A DNA stretch of 64,000 nt from Aquabacterium sp029268225 (GCF_037482285.1 NZ_JBBEYB010000016.1:1-64000); one strand, 5' to 3'; positions 53,240 to 62,620 are shown, counted from the stretch's first letter. Notes: generated from the letters alone by a model not told the origin. Made by a program: numbers and translations.

Positions 53240-54124
53240 ATGACCCGTCACACACCCAATCGCCCCGGCTCGGCCAAACAGGCCCCTTCCAAGACGGCCA
53301 ATGGCCCACAAAAAGCCGTTACACCGGCCCGTGTGCCAACCCAGGATCTGGCTCGCCACCCAGCCAAGGAAGCCCTGGCCTGGGCCCACACGGCCCGCTT
53401 CTACATCACGGCGGCCCAGTTGCATCAGGTGCCCGTGAGCGAGTTGCCAGAGGTCGCGTTCGTCGGTCGCTCCAACGCCGGCAAGTCCACCGCCATCAAC
53501 ACCCTGGCCCAGCAGCGCCAGCTCGCCTACGCATCCAAGACGCCCGGACGCACCCAGCACATCAACCTGTTCCACCTGGGACCCAAGGCCGCCCCCAACC
53601 AGATCTGGACCGACCTGCCCGGCTATGGCTATGCCGCCGTCGAGCGATCGGCCAAGCTGCGCTGGCAGGAGGTGATGGCCCGCTACCTCGAGGTCCGACG
53701 CAATTTGAGTGCGGTGGTGCAGATGGTGGATTCGCGCCACGGTTTCACCGAACTGGACCGCCAGTTGCTCGAGTTCGTGACGCCCCGCGTGCGCAGCGGT
53801 GAGGTCAAGCTCCTGGTCATGCTGACCAAGGCGGACAAGCTCAACCGCAAGGAGCAGGCCGAATCCCTGCGCAAGGCGCAAGAGGTGCTCGCAGACCTCG
53901 TCACCGACGAGTCCGACGTCAACGTGACCCTGTTCTCATCGCTCAACAAGAGCGGTGTGGGCGATGTGGCCGAGGTGCTGCACGGCTGGGCAGCCTCGCC
54001 TGAAGTGGCCGAGGCCCTCGCGGCTGCACAAGCGGCACAAGCTGCCGCAGAGGCCAACCCGGAGCACTGGGAAGACGAGGATGAGGGAGACGCCTCAGCG
54101 GCGTCCCCGCACGATCAGGCCTGA
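53240..54124 (+). CDS. engB: Ribosome biogenesis GTPase EngB/YihA (YsxC)
   Basis: A GTPase needed for large-subunit assembly. G1 is GRSNAGKS (residues 76-83), G3 is DLPGYG and G4 is TKAD. The start at 53240 adds about 50 residues before the core (TARFYITAAQLHQVP), and the end has an Ala-rich acidic tail (AAAQAAQAAAEANPEHWEDEDEGD), both common in betaproteobacteria. The last 10 bases overlap the end of convergent purC. Confidence 0.93.
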   Translation: MTRHTPNRPGSAKQAPSKTANGPQKAVTPARVPTQDLARHPAKEALAWAHTARFYITAAQLHQVPVSELPEVAFVGRSNAGKSTAINTLAQQRQLAYASKTPGRTQHINLFHLGPKAAPNQIWTDLPGYGYAAVERSAKLRWQEVMARYLEVRRNLSAVVQMVDSRHGFTELDRQLLEFVTPRVRSGEVKLLVMLTKADKLNRKEQAESLRKAQEVLADLVTDESDVNVTLFSSLNKSGVGDVAEVLHGWAASPEVAEALAAAQAAQAAAEANPEHWEDEDEGDASAASPHDQA

Positions 54125-55029
54125 CCGGTCAAGCGCACCAGGGCTTCCTGGTACTTGGCGGCGGTCTTCTCGATCACGTCCTGAGGCAAAGCCGGCGACG
54201 GTGCGGTCTTGTTCCAGGGCTGACCGTTGACCGTGGCCTGCTCCAGCCAATCGCGCACGAACTGCTTGTCGTAGCTGGGCGGATTGGCACCAGCCTGGAA
54301 GGCCTCCTCATAGCCTTCCACCGGCCAGAAGCGCGACGAATCCGGCGTCAGCACCTCGTCCATCACGGTCAGCGTGCCGTGCTCGTCGAGACCGAACTCG
54401 AACTTGGTGTCGGCAATGATGATGCCCTTGGTCAGCGCGTAGTCGGCGGCCGTCTTGTACAGCTTGATGGCCAGATCGCGCACCTGAGCGGCCAAGTCCG
54501 CACCGATGATCTCCACCATCTTCTCGTAGCTGATGTTCTCGTCGTGGTCGCCCATCTCGGCCTTGGTGGCCGGCGTGAAAATGGGTTCGGGCAGCTTGCT
54601 GGCGTTCTTCAAACCAGCCGGCAACTTCACGCCACACACCTCGCCGTTGTCCTGGTATTCCTTCCAGCCACTGCCGGCCAGGTAGCCGCGCACCACCGCC
54701 TCCACAGGCAGGGGCTTGAGCTTCTTGACCAGCATCGAGCGGCCTTCGACCTGGCGACGCTCTTCGGGCTTGACCACGCTGCAGGGGTCTTCACCGGTCA
54801 GGTGATTCGGCGCCACATCCTTGAGCAACTCGAACCAGAACAGCGCCATCTTGGTCAGCAGCGCCCCCTTGCCCGGAATGGGTTCGCCCATGATCACGTC
54901 AAAGGCGCTGATGCGGTCCGAGGCCACCATCAGGATGCGGTCATCGCCCACGGCATAGTTGTCGCGCACCTTGCCACGGGCAAGCAGAGGCAGAGAAGTC
55001 AGGGCAGAGGTATGCAGGGCGGAGGTCAT
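54115..55029 (-). CDS. purC: Phosphoribosylaminoimidazole-succinocarboxamide synthase
   Basis: Joins CAIR and aspartate in purine synthesis, after PurK and PurE (36.9-38.6 kb). SAICAR synthase signatures are GKVRDNYAVGDDRILMVASDRISAFDV, PLPVEAVVRGYLAGSGWKEY and IIIADTKFEFGLDEHGTL. 304 residues, the long betaproteobacterial form. Overlaps engB by 10 bases tail to tail. Confidence 0.96.
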   Translation of the reverse strand: MTSALHTSALTSLPLLARGKVRDNYAVGDDRILMVASDRISAFDVIMGEPIPGKGALLTKMALFWFELLKDVAPNHLTGEDPCSVVKPEERRQVEGRSMLVKKLKPLPVEAVVRGYLAGSGWKEYQDNGEVCGVKLPAGLKNASKLPEPIFTPATKAEMGDHDENISYEKMVEIIGADLAAQVRDLAIKLYKTAADYALTKGIIIADTKFEFGLDEHGTLTVMDEVLTPDSSRFWPVEGYEEAFQAGANPPSYDKQFVRDWLEQATVNGQPWNKTAPSPALPQDVIEKTAAKYQEALVRLTGQA

Positions 55030-55186
55030 GAGGCGGTCACCTGGTCAAGCGTGACACCGGCAACGGCGTCACTGAAATCGGCAAAGCGATATTGTGCAGC
55101 CTCCCGCCGCCGCCGCACAGCCGTGCCCCGCCATGTGGAGGCAACTCGCTTCGCCACGTACCGGCCACTCCCCCTCGCTGACCCCT

Positions 55187-55843
55187 TTACTTCCCCATGC
55201 GCGCCTGCTGATCAGCCTTGCGATCGGCAGCCACCTTCTGAGCCGTCGGGCGCTGCTCGATCAGCTTGACATAGCTCTTCCAGTCGATCCCGGCGGCAGC
55301 CACCAAGTCCTCGCCACAGACCAGCTTGCTGGCCAAAGCAGCCAGTGGCAAGCTCGTGTACACGGCACAGTCAGCCATCGTGAACGTGTCACCGGCCGCA
55401 TACGGTGCAAACTTGGCCACCTCGCGGAAAGCCGCCAAATTGCGAGCCAGATCCTTCTTGACGCGCTCAACAAACTTCTCAGACAAGGTGCCGCCAAAGA
55501 AGGCCTGCGCATACAACTGGCGCGCACACAGCTCCACGTGCAGATCACAGAAGGTGATCAACTCGCGCACCTTGGCCGCTTGCCATGGATCGGCCGGGAT
55601 CAAGGCAGGGCTGGGCCAACGCGCCTCGATGTAGTCCACGATGACCTGGCTCTCGCACAGGAAACCTTGCTCGGTCTCGATGTAAGGCACTTTGCCCAAG
55701 GGCGACTTGTCCGCATGGGCTTCAGGATCACTGCCCGGCCCCACCGGTGCATGCACTTCCTCAAACGCAATGCCTTTTTCCAGCAAGACCAGCTTGACCT
55801 TGTTGTAGTAGTTGGACAGCGGGAATCCGTACAGCTTGAGCAT
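55187..55843 (-). CDS. Glutathione S-transferase family protein
   Basis: A 218-residue GST. The N-terminal thioredoxin fold begins MLKLYGFPLSNYYNKVKLVLLEKGIAFEEV, with GKVPYIETEQGFLCESQVIVDYIE for glutathione binding, followed by an all-helical C-terminal domain. The ATG at 55843 is chosen because the N terminus then fits the family. 157 bp downstream of purC. Confidence 0.87.
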   Translation of the reverse strand: MLKLYGFPLSNYYNKVKLVLLEKGIAFEEVHAPVGPGSDPEAHADKSPLGKVPYIETEQGFLCESQVIVDYIEARWPSPALIPADPWQAAKVRELITFCDLHVELCARQLYAQAFFGGTLSEKFVERVKKDLARNLAAFREVAKFAPYAAGDTFTMADCAVYTSLPLAALASKLVCGEDLVAAAGIDWKSYVKLIEQRPTAQKVAADRKADQQARMGK

Positions 55844-55954
55844 CGCAAACACTCCAAAGGGTCGATGAGACAAAGCTTCAGCTTAAGGGATCTGACGCCC
55901 GTTCGCCCCCACCACTAACCCGCATGCGCGCCACGCAGCCGCATTCAAGGGCCC

Positions 55955-55989
55955 AAAACAAAACCGGCGAGGGCTTGCACCCACGCCGG
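55955..55989 (-). terminator. Intrinsic terminator after fba
   Basis: The minus strand forms CCGGCG/CGCCGG with a short inner stem, followed by TTTTGTTTT. A second hairpin (55997-56020) lies just before it on the transcript. Confidence 0.75.
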
Positions 55990-55996
55990 CTGTCTC

Positions 55997-56020
55997 ATGC
56001 CCGGCCAACCGGCCAGGCAT
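55997..56020 (-). terminator. Hairpin between fba stop and its terminator
   Basis: A 10-bp stem with one C-A mismatch (atgcccggcc / ggccaggcat) and an AACC loop. It lies 17 bases past the fba stop and 8 bases before the main terminator; it could add efficiency or protect the 3' end. Confidence 0.5.
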
Positions 56021-56036
56021 CAGGTATGCGCCGTGA

Positions 56037-57101
56037 TCAGGACACGACCTGGGCCAGCTTGCCGCTGGCATACGCTGCGGCGATGTCCACCAGGCTCACC
56101 GGCTTGATCTTGGCACCCTGGCCTTCGCATCCGAATTCCAGGTAACGCTGCTTGCAGACCTGCTTGGCCGCTTCACGGGCCGGCTTGAGCCATTCACGGG
56201 CATCGAACTTGTCCGGGTTCTCGAACATGAACTTGCGCACGGCACCGGTCATCGCCAGACGGATGTCGGTGTCGATGTTGATCTTGCGCACGCCGTACTT
56301 GATGGCTTCCTGGATTTCCTCGACGGGCACGCCATAGGTTTCCTTCATCTTGCCACCGTACTGGTTGATGATGGCCAGCAGCTCTTGCGGCACCGACGAC
56401 GAACCGTGCATCACCAAATGGGTGTTGGGGATGCGCGCGTGGATTTCCTTCACACGGCTGATGGCCAGGATGTCGCCCGTGGGCTTGCGCGAGAACTTGT
56501 AAGCGCCGTGGCTGGTGCCGATGGCGATCGCCAGGGCGTCCAGTTGCGTGGCCTTCACGAAGGTCGCGGCCTCTTCCGGATCGGTCAGCATCTGGCTGTG
56601 GTCCAGCTTGCCAGCGGCACCGATGCCGTCTTCTTCACCCGCATCACCGGTTTCCAGGTTGCCCAGGCAGCCCAGCTCGCCTTCCACGGTCACGCCCACC
56701 TTGTGGGCCATTTCCACGACCTTGCGGGTCACTTCGACGTTGTAGTCGAACGAAGAGGGGGTCTTGCCGTCTTCCATCAGGGAGCCGTCCATCATCACCG
56801 AGCCAAAGCCCAGATCGATCGCGCCTTGGCACACCTTGGGCGAAGTGCCGTGGTCCTGATGCATCACCAGCGGGATGTGGGGATAGGCTTCCACCGCAGC
56901 CTGAATCAGGTGCTTGATGAAGGACTCGCCAGCGTACTTGCGGGCGCCGGCCGAAGCCTGCAGGATCACCGGGGCGCCCACCTCGTCGGCAGCGGCCATC
57001 ACGGCCTGAACCTGCTCCAGGTTGTTGACGTTGAAAGCCGGAATGCCGTAGTTGTTTTCAGCAGCGTGATCCAGCAGCTGACGCATCGAGACGAGTGCCA
57101 T
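56037..57101 (-). CDS. fba: Class II fructose-bisphosphate aldolase
   Basis: Zinc-dependent aldolase of glycolysis and gluconeogenesis. Family parts: VNNLEQVQAVMAAADEVGAPVILQASAGARKY, zinc ligand HQDHG, VTVEGELGCLGNLETG, and VMHGSSSVPQELL. The ATG at 57101 (MALVSMRQLLDHAAENNY) has GGGGAAC upstream. 354 residues. 143 bp downstream of pyk on the same strand. Confidence 0.96.
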   Translation of the reverse strand: MALVSMRQLLDHAAENNYGIPAFNVNNLEQVQAVMAAADEVGAPVILQASAGARKYAGESFIKHLIQAAVEAYPHIPLVMHQDHGTSPKVCQGAIDLGFGSVMMDGSLMEDGKTPSSFDYNVEVTRKVVEMAHKVGVTVEGELGCLGNLETGDAGEEDGIGAAGKLDHSQMLTDPEEAATFVKATQLDALAIAIGTSHGAYKFSRKPTGDILAISRVKEIHARIPNTHLVMHGSSSVPQELLAIINQYGGKMKETYGVPVEEIQEAIKYGVRKINIDTDIRLAMTGAVRKFMFENPDKFDAREWLKPAREAAKQVCKQRYLEFGCEGQGAKIKPVSLVDIAAAYASGKLAQVVS

Positions 57102-57176
57102 GAGTTCCCCAGTGAGCAAATGAGCGGTGTGAACCAAAAGACAACGCGCACACGTGCACGCGTCAAACTGGGCGAG

Positions 57177-57205
57177 ATTCTACCGAGACCCGCCCCCAGC
57201 CCCAA
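57177..57205 (-). promoter_or_regulatory. Candidate promoter of fba
   Basis: On the minus strand, TTGGGG (57205-57200) precedes TAGAAT (57182-57177, five of six) by 17 bp. Position is right for fba, about 70 bp before its ATG. Confidence 0.45.
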
Positions 57206-57244
57206 GCCCCCGAAGCGAACGCCGAGGCTTTTCCCTGGGCTTCT

Positions 57245-58675
57245 TCAGCGCACGGCGCACACCTTGAGCATGTTCGTGCCCCCTGGCGTGCCCATGGGCT
57301 CTCCGCAGGTGATGGCATAGGTATCGCCCGGGCGCAGCAAGCCACGCGCCACCAGGAAAGTCTCCGCCTGCGCCAACGCCTCATCCCGATCCGCGTAACT
57401 CGGCACCAACAGCGGGTGCACGTTGCGGAACAAAGCCATCTTGCGCTGCGCCACGTCCCGCGCCGTCAGCGCAAAAATCGGCACGTGAATGCGATGTCGG
57501 CTCATCCACAGGGCCGTCGAGCCTGACTCCGTCAAGGCAATGATGGCCTTGCAGCCCAGGTGATACGCCGTGAACAAAGCCCCCATGGCGATCGACTGGT
57601 CGATGCGACCGAAGGTCTTGTTCGTGAAGTCCGCATCCAGCGACACCTCCTCGGCATGCTCGGCCTCGCGCACGATGTTGGCCATCTGCTCGACCGTCTC
57701 GACCGGGAACTTGCCTGCCGCCGTCTCGGCACTGAGCATCACGGCATCGGTGCCATCGAGCACCGCATTGGCCACGTCCGACACCTCCGCACGCGTCGGC
57801 ACCGGATTGACGATCATCGACTCCATCATCTGCGTCGCCGTGATCACCACCTTGTCCATCTCACGGGCCATCTTGATCATGCGCTTTTGCAGCGCCGGCA
57901 CGGTGGCATTGCCCACCTCCACAGCCAGGTCGCCCCGCGCCACCATGATCCCGTCCGACGCCTTCAGGATGCTCTCCAGGTTGGGAATCGCCTCGCTGCG
58001 CTCGATCTTAGCGATCAGTGCCGGCCGATGCTTCCAAGGCTCACCGGCCACATTGCACAACTGGCGCGCCATCTCCATGTCCGTCGCATTCTTCGGAAAC
58101 GACACCGCGATGTAATCGCACTGGAAGCTGGCCGCCGTCTTGATGTCGTCCATGTCCTTGGCCGTCAAAGCCGGCGCGGTCAACCCCCCGCCCTGCTTGT
58201 TGATACCCTTGTTGTTGGACAACTCGCCACCGAGCTTGACCACCGTGTGCACAGCCTCGCCCTTGACGGCCTCGACCGTCAACACAATCAGGCCATCATT
58301 GAGCAACAGCGTGTCGCCCGGCTTCACATCGCGCGGCAACTCCTTGTAGTCCAGCCCGACACCCTGCTGGTCGCCCAATTCAATCCGGCTCGCATCCAGC
58401 ACAAAAGACTGCCCAGGCTCCAGCATCACCTTGCCATCGGCAAACTTGCCGACGCGAATCTTCGGTCCCTGCAAGTCCGCCATGATGGCGACCACCTTGC
58501 CCACCCGCTGAGCGGCCTCCCGTACCAGTTGCGCACGGTCAATATGGTCCTGCGCCTTGCCATGCGAAAAGTTCAACCGAACCACATCCACCCCGGCCTG
58601 CAGCATCTTTTCCAGCACTTCCGGTGTCGAGGACGCAGGACCCAGGGTGGCAACAATCTTGGTGGCACGAGGCAT
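57245..58675 (-). CDS. pyk: Pyruvate kinase
   Basis: Converts phosphoenolpyruvate to pyruvate with ATP gain. RATKIVATLGPASSTPEVLEKMLQAGVDVVRLNFSHG, the catalytic IAKIERSEAIPNLESIL, DGIMVARGDLAVEVG and ATQMMESMI motifs are present. 476 residues from the ATG at 58675; the TTG two codons earlier is unlikely. It precedes fba. Confidence 0.96.
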   Translation of the reverse strand: MPRATKIVATLGPASSTPEVLEKMLQAGVDVVRLNFSHGKAQDHIDRAQLVREAAQRVGKVVAIMADLQGPKIRVGKFADGKVMLEPGQSFVLDASRIELGDQQGVGLDYKELPRDVKPGDTLLLNDGLIVLTVEAVKGEAVHTVVKLGGELSNNKGINKQGGGLTAPALTAKDMDDIKTAASFQCDYIAVSFPKNATDMEMARQLCNVAGEPWKHRPALIAKIERSEAIPNLESILKASDGIMVARGDLAVEVGNATVPALQKRMIKMAREMDKVVITATQMMESMIVNPVPTRAEVSDVANAVLDGTDAVMLSAETAAGKFPVETVEQMANIVREAEHAEEVSLDADFTNKTFGRIDQSIAMGALFTAYHLGCKAIIALTESGSTALWMSRHRIHVPIFALTARDVAQRKMALFRNVHPLLVPSYADRDEALAQAETFLVARGLLRPGDTYAITCGEPMGTPGGTNMLKVCAVR

Positions 58676-58795
58676 GTTCAAAGCTCAACAGTGGTTGGTT
58701 CTCCCCCAGTGTCACACCAAACGCCTAGCCTGAAAATATCGCTTGTCCCTGCACGGCGTCACCTCCCCCTCGTGACGCCCGAACGCAACAACACC

Positions 58796-59638
58796 ATGGC
58801 CCAGCCCGCCCCCCATCGCACCATCGTCTTCTCTCATGCCAACAGCTTCCCGGCAGGCACCTACCGTGCCCTGTTTGAACGCTGGGAGGCCGCAGGCTAC
58901 ACCGTGCGTGCCATTGAGCAATACGGGCACGACCCGCGCTACCCGGTCACGCACCACTGGCCTCATCTGGTCACCCAGCTGCACGACTTTGTGAGCGAGA
59001 CAATCGGCCATCCTGTCTTTCTGGTCGGACACTCCCTAGGGGGCTACCTCAGCCTCATGCTGGCGAATCGATACCCCCAATGGGCTCAAGGTGTGGTGGT
59101 GATGGACTCTCCCATCCTGGATGGGTGGCGCAGTGCCGCCTTGGGCTTGGCCAAACGCGCCCGCCTCATTGATCGGATCATGCCCTCACGTGTTGCGGCA
59201 CAACGCACCCACGAATGGCCAAGCTTGCACGCGGCCCAAACGCACTTCAGCAGCAAGTCCAAGTTCGCAGCGTTTCACCCGCGCGTCCTTCACGACTATC
59301 TCGCCTACGGGCTGACACACACTTCAGATGCCTCAGGCTACCGCCTGCGATATCACCGTGACGTCGAGGCCGCCATTTACAGCACCCTGCCCCATCGCCT
59401 GTTGGCGGAGTTTGCGCGCCACCCGCATCACTGCCCTCTGGCGTTCATCGCAGGCACCCACTCCAGAGAACTGCGCCGCGGCGGACTGCGCGGCGTGCGC
59501 CAACTTGTCGGAACGAACCTCAGCTGGATTCACGGTACCCACCTGTATCCCTTCGAAGCACCGGAGCCCACAGCTGACGAAGTTCTGCGCTGGCTCGACC
59601 ATTTCAGTCAACAGCCCGCGCAAGCACCGCGCGCCTGA
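58796..59638 (+). CDS. Alpha/beta hydrolase
   Basis: A 280-residue hydrolase: FSHANSFPAGTYRALFERW near the start, the nucleophile GHSLGG and a C-terminal IHGTHLYPFEAP with the likely catalytic His. This resembles serine hydrolases sometimes annotated as epoxide hydrolase or lipase-like. Substrate unknown. The ATG at 58796 is used; a GTG at 58772 is possible. Divergent from pyk. Confidence 0.82.
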   Translation: MAQPAPHRTIVFSHANSFPAGTYRALFERWEAAGYTVRAIEQYGHDPRYPVTHHWPHLVTQLHDFVSETIGHPVFLVGHSLGGYLSLMLANRYPQWAQGVVVMDSPILDGWRSAALGLAKRARLIDRIMPSRVAAQRTHEWPSLHAAQTHFSSKSKFAAFHPRVLHDYLAYGLTHTSDASGYRLRYHRDVEAAIYSTLPHRLLAEFARHPHHCPLAFIAGTHSRELRRGGLRGVRQLVGTNLSWIHGTHLYPFEAPEPTADEVLRWLDHFSQQPAQAPRA

Positions 59639-59680
59639 GACCTTCAGCGCCAACCGTCCTCATCTATTCGCCGCCCATCC

Positions 59681-59716
59681 AAACGAAACAGCCCCACTCC
59701 ATGAGGATCAGGGCTG
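59681..59716 (-). terminator. Candidate terminator after pgk
   Basis: The minus strand forms CAGCCC/GGGCTG with a weak inner stem, followed by TTTCGTTT, 35 bases past the pgk stop. Confidence 0.45.
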
Positions 59717-59750
59717 CACTTCGCTATCTTGATCTATCGAGGAACAGGAC

Positions 59751-60944
59751 TTACCCGGCAGCGCGTTTGCTCAAAATCTCAAACGCCGGCAAGGTCTTGC
59801 CCTCCAGAATTTCGAGGAATGCGCCACCACCCGTCGAGATGTAGCCCACTTCCTTTTCGATCCCGTACTTCGCAATCGCCGCCAAGGTATCGCCACCGCC
59901 CGCAATGCTGAACGCCGGTGACGCGGCAATGGCGCGCGCAATCGCTTCGGTCCCATGCGAAAAGGCCTCAAACTCGAACACACCAACCGGGCCATTCCAG
60001 ACGATGGTGCCGGCACCCTTCAACTGCTCGGCCAACTTCGCTGCAGTCTTCGGACCAATGTCGAGGATCAGATCGTCATCAGCCACCTCGTTGGCAGCCT
60101 TCACCGTTGCAAGAGCGTCGGCTGCGAAGGTCTTCGCGACCACCACATCCTCAGGAATGGGCACGGCCGCACCACGGGCCTTCATGGCCTCAATCACAGC
60201 CGCCGCCTCGCCCACCAGATCAGGTTCCGCCAAAGACTTGCCGATCTTCAACCCTGCAGCCAACATGAAGGTGTTGGCAATCCCGCCACCCACAATCAGC
60301 CCGTCCACGTTCTTGGCCAGTGCCTGCAAAATCGTCAGCTTGGTCGACACTTTCGAGCCGGCCACAATGGCCACCAAGGGGCGCTTTGGCGCCTCCAAAG
60401 CCTTATTGATCGCATCGATCTCAGCCGCCAGCAGAGGCCCGGCACAGGCCACTTTCGCAAATTGCGCGATCCCGTACGTCGTACCCTCTGCGCGGTGTGC
60501 TGTGCCGAACGCATCGTGCACAAAAATATCGCACAACGCCGCCATCTTGCGTGCCAACTCTTCGTTGTTCTTCTTTTCGCCCTTGTTCAAACGGCAGTTC
60601 TCCAGCAGAACCACCTCACCAGGCTCCACCGTCACGCCGTCGACCCAGTTGCTGACCAACGTGACATTCCGGCCGAGCAACTCGCCCAAACGAAGGGCCA
60701 CCGGCGCCAAGGAATCTTCAGGCTTGAACTCACCTTCCGTGGGTCGCCCCAAGTGCGACGTCACCATCACGGCCGCGCCCGCCTTCAAGGCCAGCTCGAT
60801 CGCAGGGATCGAGGCACGGATGCGTGTGTCCTCGGTGATATTGCCCGCATCATCCTGCGGAACATTCAAGTCGGCGCGGATGAAAACGCGTTGCCCAGCG
60901 GCGCGCCCTTGGGCCACAAGGTCTTCGAATCGGAGGATATTCAT
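59751..60944 (-). CDS. pgk: Phosphoglycerate kinase
   Basis: The ATP-forming step of lower glycolysis, also used in carbon fixation and gluconeogenesis. RVFIRADLNVPQDDAGNITEDTRIRASIPAI, MVTSHLGRPTEG, ENCRLNKGEKKN and WNGPVGVFEFEAFSHGT fit the family; 397 residues. fba, pyk and pgk all lie within 5 kb on the minus strand but are separate units. Confidence 0.97.
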   Translation of the reverse strand: MNILRFEDLVAQGRAAGQRVFIRADLNVPQDDAGNITEDTRIRASIPAIELALKAGAAVMVTSHLGRPTEGEFKPEDSLAPVALRLGELLGRNVTLVSNWVDGVTVEPGEVVLLENCRLNKGEKKNNEELARKMAALCDIFVHDAFGTAHRAEGTTYGIAQFAKVACAGPLLAAEIDAINKALEAPKRPLVAIVAGSKVSTKLTILQALAKNVDGLIVGGGIANTFMLAAGLKIGKSLAEPDLVGEAAAVIEAMKARGAAVPIPEDVVVAKTFAADALATVKAANEVADDDLILDIGPKTAAKLAEQLKGAGTIVWNGPVGVFEFEAFSHGTEAIARAIAASPAFSIAGGGDTLAAIAKYGIEKEVGYISTGGGAFLEILEGKTLPAFEILSKRAAG

Positions 60945-61052
60945 GGTGGCTGACGCCTCAATGTCGGAAAGATGAAAACCGACATTGTAAAAAGGTCTGT
61001 GTCGTTTCAGCCACCGCCATCATGCCCATTGGTGCCCCCCGTTCAGCCCAAC

Positions 61053-61430
61053 TCACTTCTTCGCTGATGGCGCATCAGGCAAGCTCTCTTGCTCCTCGGA
61101 GGACGCCCCCTCGCCCTGAGAGGCTGCTTCAGCAGACTTTGAAGGTACAGCGCGTGGCACCACCGGGGCCACCCCTTCAATCTTGTTCTCACGCATGTAC
61201 TCGTCCATCTCACGCCAGCCTTCAAAGACGGCCGACTTGTCTGCCTTGGGATTCAGGAGATAACAATCTTCGATCGCCCGCATGGCATGGCGACAGGCAG
61301 CGCCGATGGCCTTGGCCTCAGCGCCTTTGCGCTGCGCCACCTTCTCTGGTGTATCGATGCCGAGCTGATCACACCCACCGAGGAGTGCAAGCGCCATTGC
61401 ACAACTGGCCAATGCCCAAACACTACGCAT
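61053..61430 (-). CDS. Small putative lipoprotein
   Basis: A 125-residue protein with a signal peptide and lipobox LLGGC (MRSVWALASCAMALALLGGCDQLGIDTPE). Two further cysteines (AACRHAMRAIEDCYLL) may form a disulfide in the mature part, followed by WREMDEYMRENKIEGVAPVV and a Ser/Glu-rich disordered tail. No known function. The start codon is ATG at 61430; the frame extends four codons further. Confidence 0.7.
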   Translation of the reverse strand: MRSVWALASCAMALALLGGCDQLGIDTPEKVAQRKGAEAKAIGAACRHAMRAIEDCYLLNPKADKSAVFEGWREMDEYMRENKIEGVAPVVPRAVPSKSAEAASQGEGASSEEQESLPDAPSAKK

Positions 61431-61539
61431 ACAAGCCACCACCCACGTTATTCAAAGGCTCCGCCGCACGCTGTCAGTGACGACACAGAGACTCCAGAGC
61501 CGTCAAGTCTCCACAAGCACTCAATACCAGCACAGCCAG

Positions 61540-61992
61540 TCAGTGAATCACCCGATCCTCGTCCGCTACAAATAGCTCATCGAGAATCAACGCATCAGGC
61601 TCCTGCCCCAGACTCCAAAATACCAGCAAAACCAGCACCTTGAAATCATCCAACGCCACAGGGCCCCTCGGCACAGCTGTCACCCGATCCATGACCACCT
61701 CACGCAAGCGAGGTGTCAACACCCCCGCAGAGACCAGGAATTGAAGAAATCCCAATGCCTCTGGCCGAAGTCGATCCAACTCCAATTCGCAGTAGACCCG
61801 AGTGCTCATCGGAGCAGGCGTTGGGGCATCCCGCTGTGTCAACGCCTGCAATCCGTCCAACCACTGCAAAGCATCGGAAATTTCCTCCGCTTCGAACCCC
61901 ACCGCGGCCAACTTCCTACTCAGCAATGCCGCCTCTGGAAAGGCCTCCGGGCGCCAATAGTGTTCGTAAAGATACACAAGTACGTCAAACAT
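61540..61992 (-). CDS. smg: Smg family protein (DUF494)
   Basis: A 150-residue acidic protein beginning MFDVLVYLYEHYWRPEAFP, with LELDRLRPEALGFLQFLVSAGVL and a C-terminal DALILDELFVADEDRVIH, all typical of Smg. Function unknown. The gene normally follows dprA; here it is 50 kb away, just downstream of the rRNA operon. The in-frame extension to 62211 looks non-coding, and no ribosome site precedes the ATG. Confidence 0.9.
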   Translation of the reverse strand: MFDVLVYLYEHYWRPEAFPEAALLSRKLAAVGFEAEEISDALQWLDGLQALTQRDAPTPAPMSTRVYCELELDRLRPEALGFLQFLVSAGVLTPRLREVVMDRVTAVPRGPVALDDFKVLVLLVFWSLGQEPDALILDELFVADEDRVIH

Positions 61993-62262
61993 AAGGCCAA
62001 CTATAACCCACGAGCCTGGAGCCGCCCCGGAACCGGGAGCGCCATCCAAGTTTGCGCGACAGAGCCACCTTGAATGACAAGCGTCGGCCAACACCGCCAG
62101 AAACAGCGCCAGAAGTCTCGCAGTAGAAATGCCGCCAGACAGCAAACCAGCTGTCCACAAAGAACGTCTGACCGTAACACGCCTTTGACGAGCCCCCTCT
62201 AGCCACACCAATCAGTCATAGAGAGGTCAAGGAGCGCCTAATTGAGATATGAGCAAAAATAA
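61993..62262. other. Intergenic region between smg and the rRNA terminator
   Basis: I see no gene here. The smg frame and a second minus-strand frame (61985-62206) stay open, but neither looks like a known protein and neither has a ribosome site. A TATAGT about 14 bases before the smg ATG could be a -10 box, without a recognisable -35. No tRNA was found. Confidence 0.5.
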
Positions 62263-62294
62263 AAAAAGGCCCTTGCATCAGCAAGGGCCTTTTT
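62263..62294 (-). terminator. rRNA operon terminator
   Basis: A 9-bp GC-rich stem (ggcccttgc / gcaagggcc) extended by five A-T pairs with an ATCA loop. On the minus strand it is followed by a T tract reaching into TTTTATTTTTG. It lies just past the 5S gene. Confidence 0.9.
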
Positions 62295-62303
62295 ACTGTA
62301 GGT

Positions 62304-62418
62304 AGCCTGACGATGACCTACTTTCACACGGGAATCCGCACTATCATCGGCGCTGAGTCGTTTCACTGTCCTGTTCGGGATGGGAAGGAGTGGGACCAAC
62401 TCGCTATGGTCATCAGGC
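62304..62418 (-). rRNA. rrf: 5S ribosomal RNA
   Basis: The minus strand reads as a complete 5S RNA: GCCTGATGACCATAGCGAG at the start, CCCATCCCGAACAGGACAGTG in the conserved loop region and a matching GTCATCGTCAGGC end that pairs with the 5' end. About 115 bases. Exact ends may differ by one or two bases. Confidence 0.92.
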
Positions 62419-62620
62419 TTAAACTGTTCCTGACCTGGCTCCCATAAGGGCAACCAAGGCAGTTAATTCGCAGAGTCGATTATTTTATCAGCTTTGATAT
62501 TGATTGCGTCTCGCAGAGAACATCACGCTGTGCGTGACATCCATCGGCCAACGTATTCAAACAATCCGACAGACTCGGTCACTGAATCAGGTTCAGTGAG
62601 CACAGATCCATCAAAGTTAT
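62419..62620 (-). other. 23S-5S spacer
   Basis: A 202-bp spacer with no tRNA cloverleaf and no open frame of interest. It probably holds processing stems for 23S and 5S. Confidence 0.6.

Noticed and set aside
61985..62206. Small minus-strand frame upstream of smg
   Set aside because: No family, no ribosome site, and it overlaps the smg start out of frame.
62419..62620. Possible tRNA in the 23S-5S spacer
   Set aside because: No cloverleaf or T-loop signature was found.
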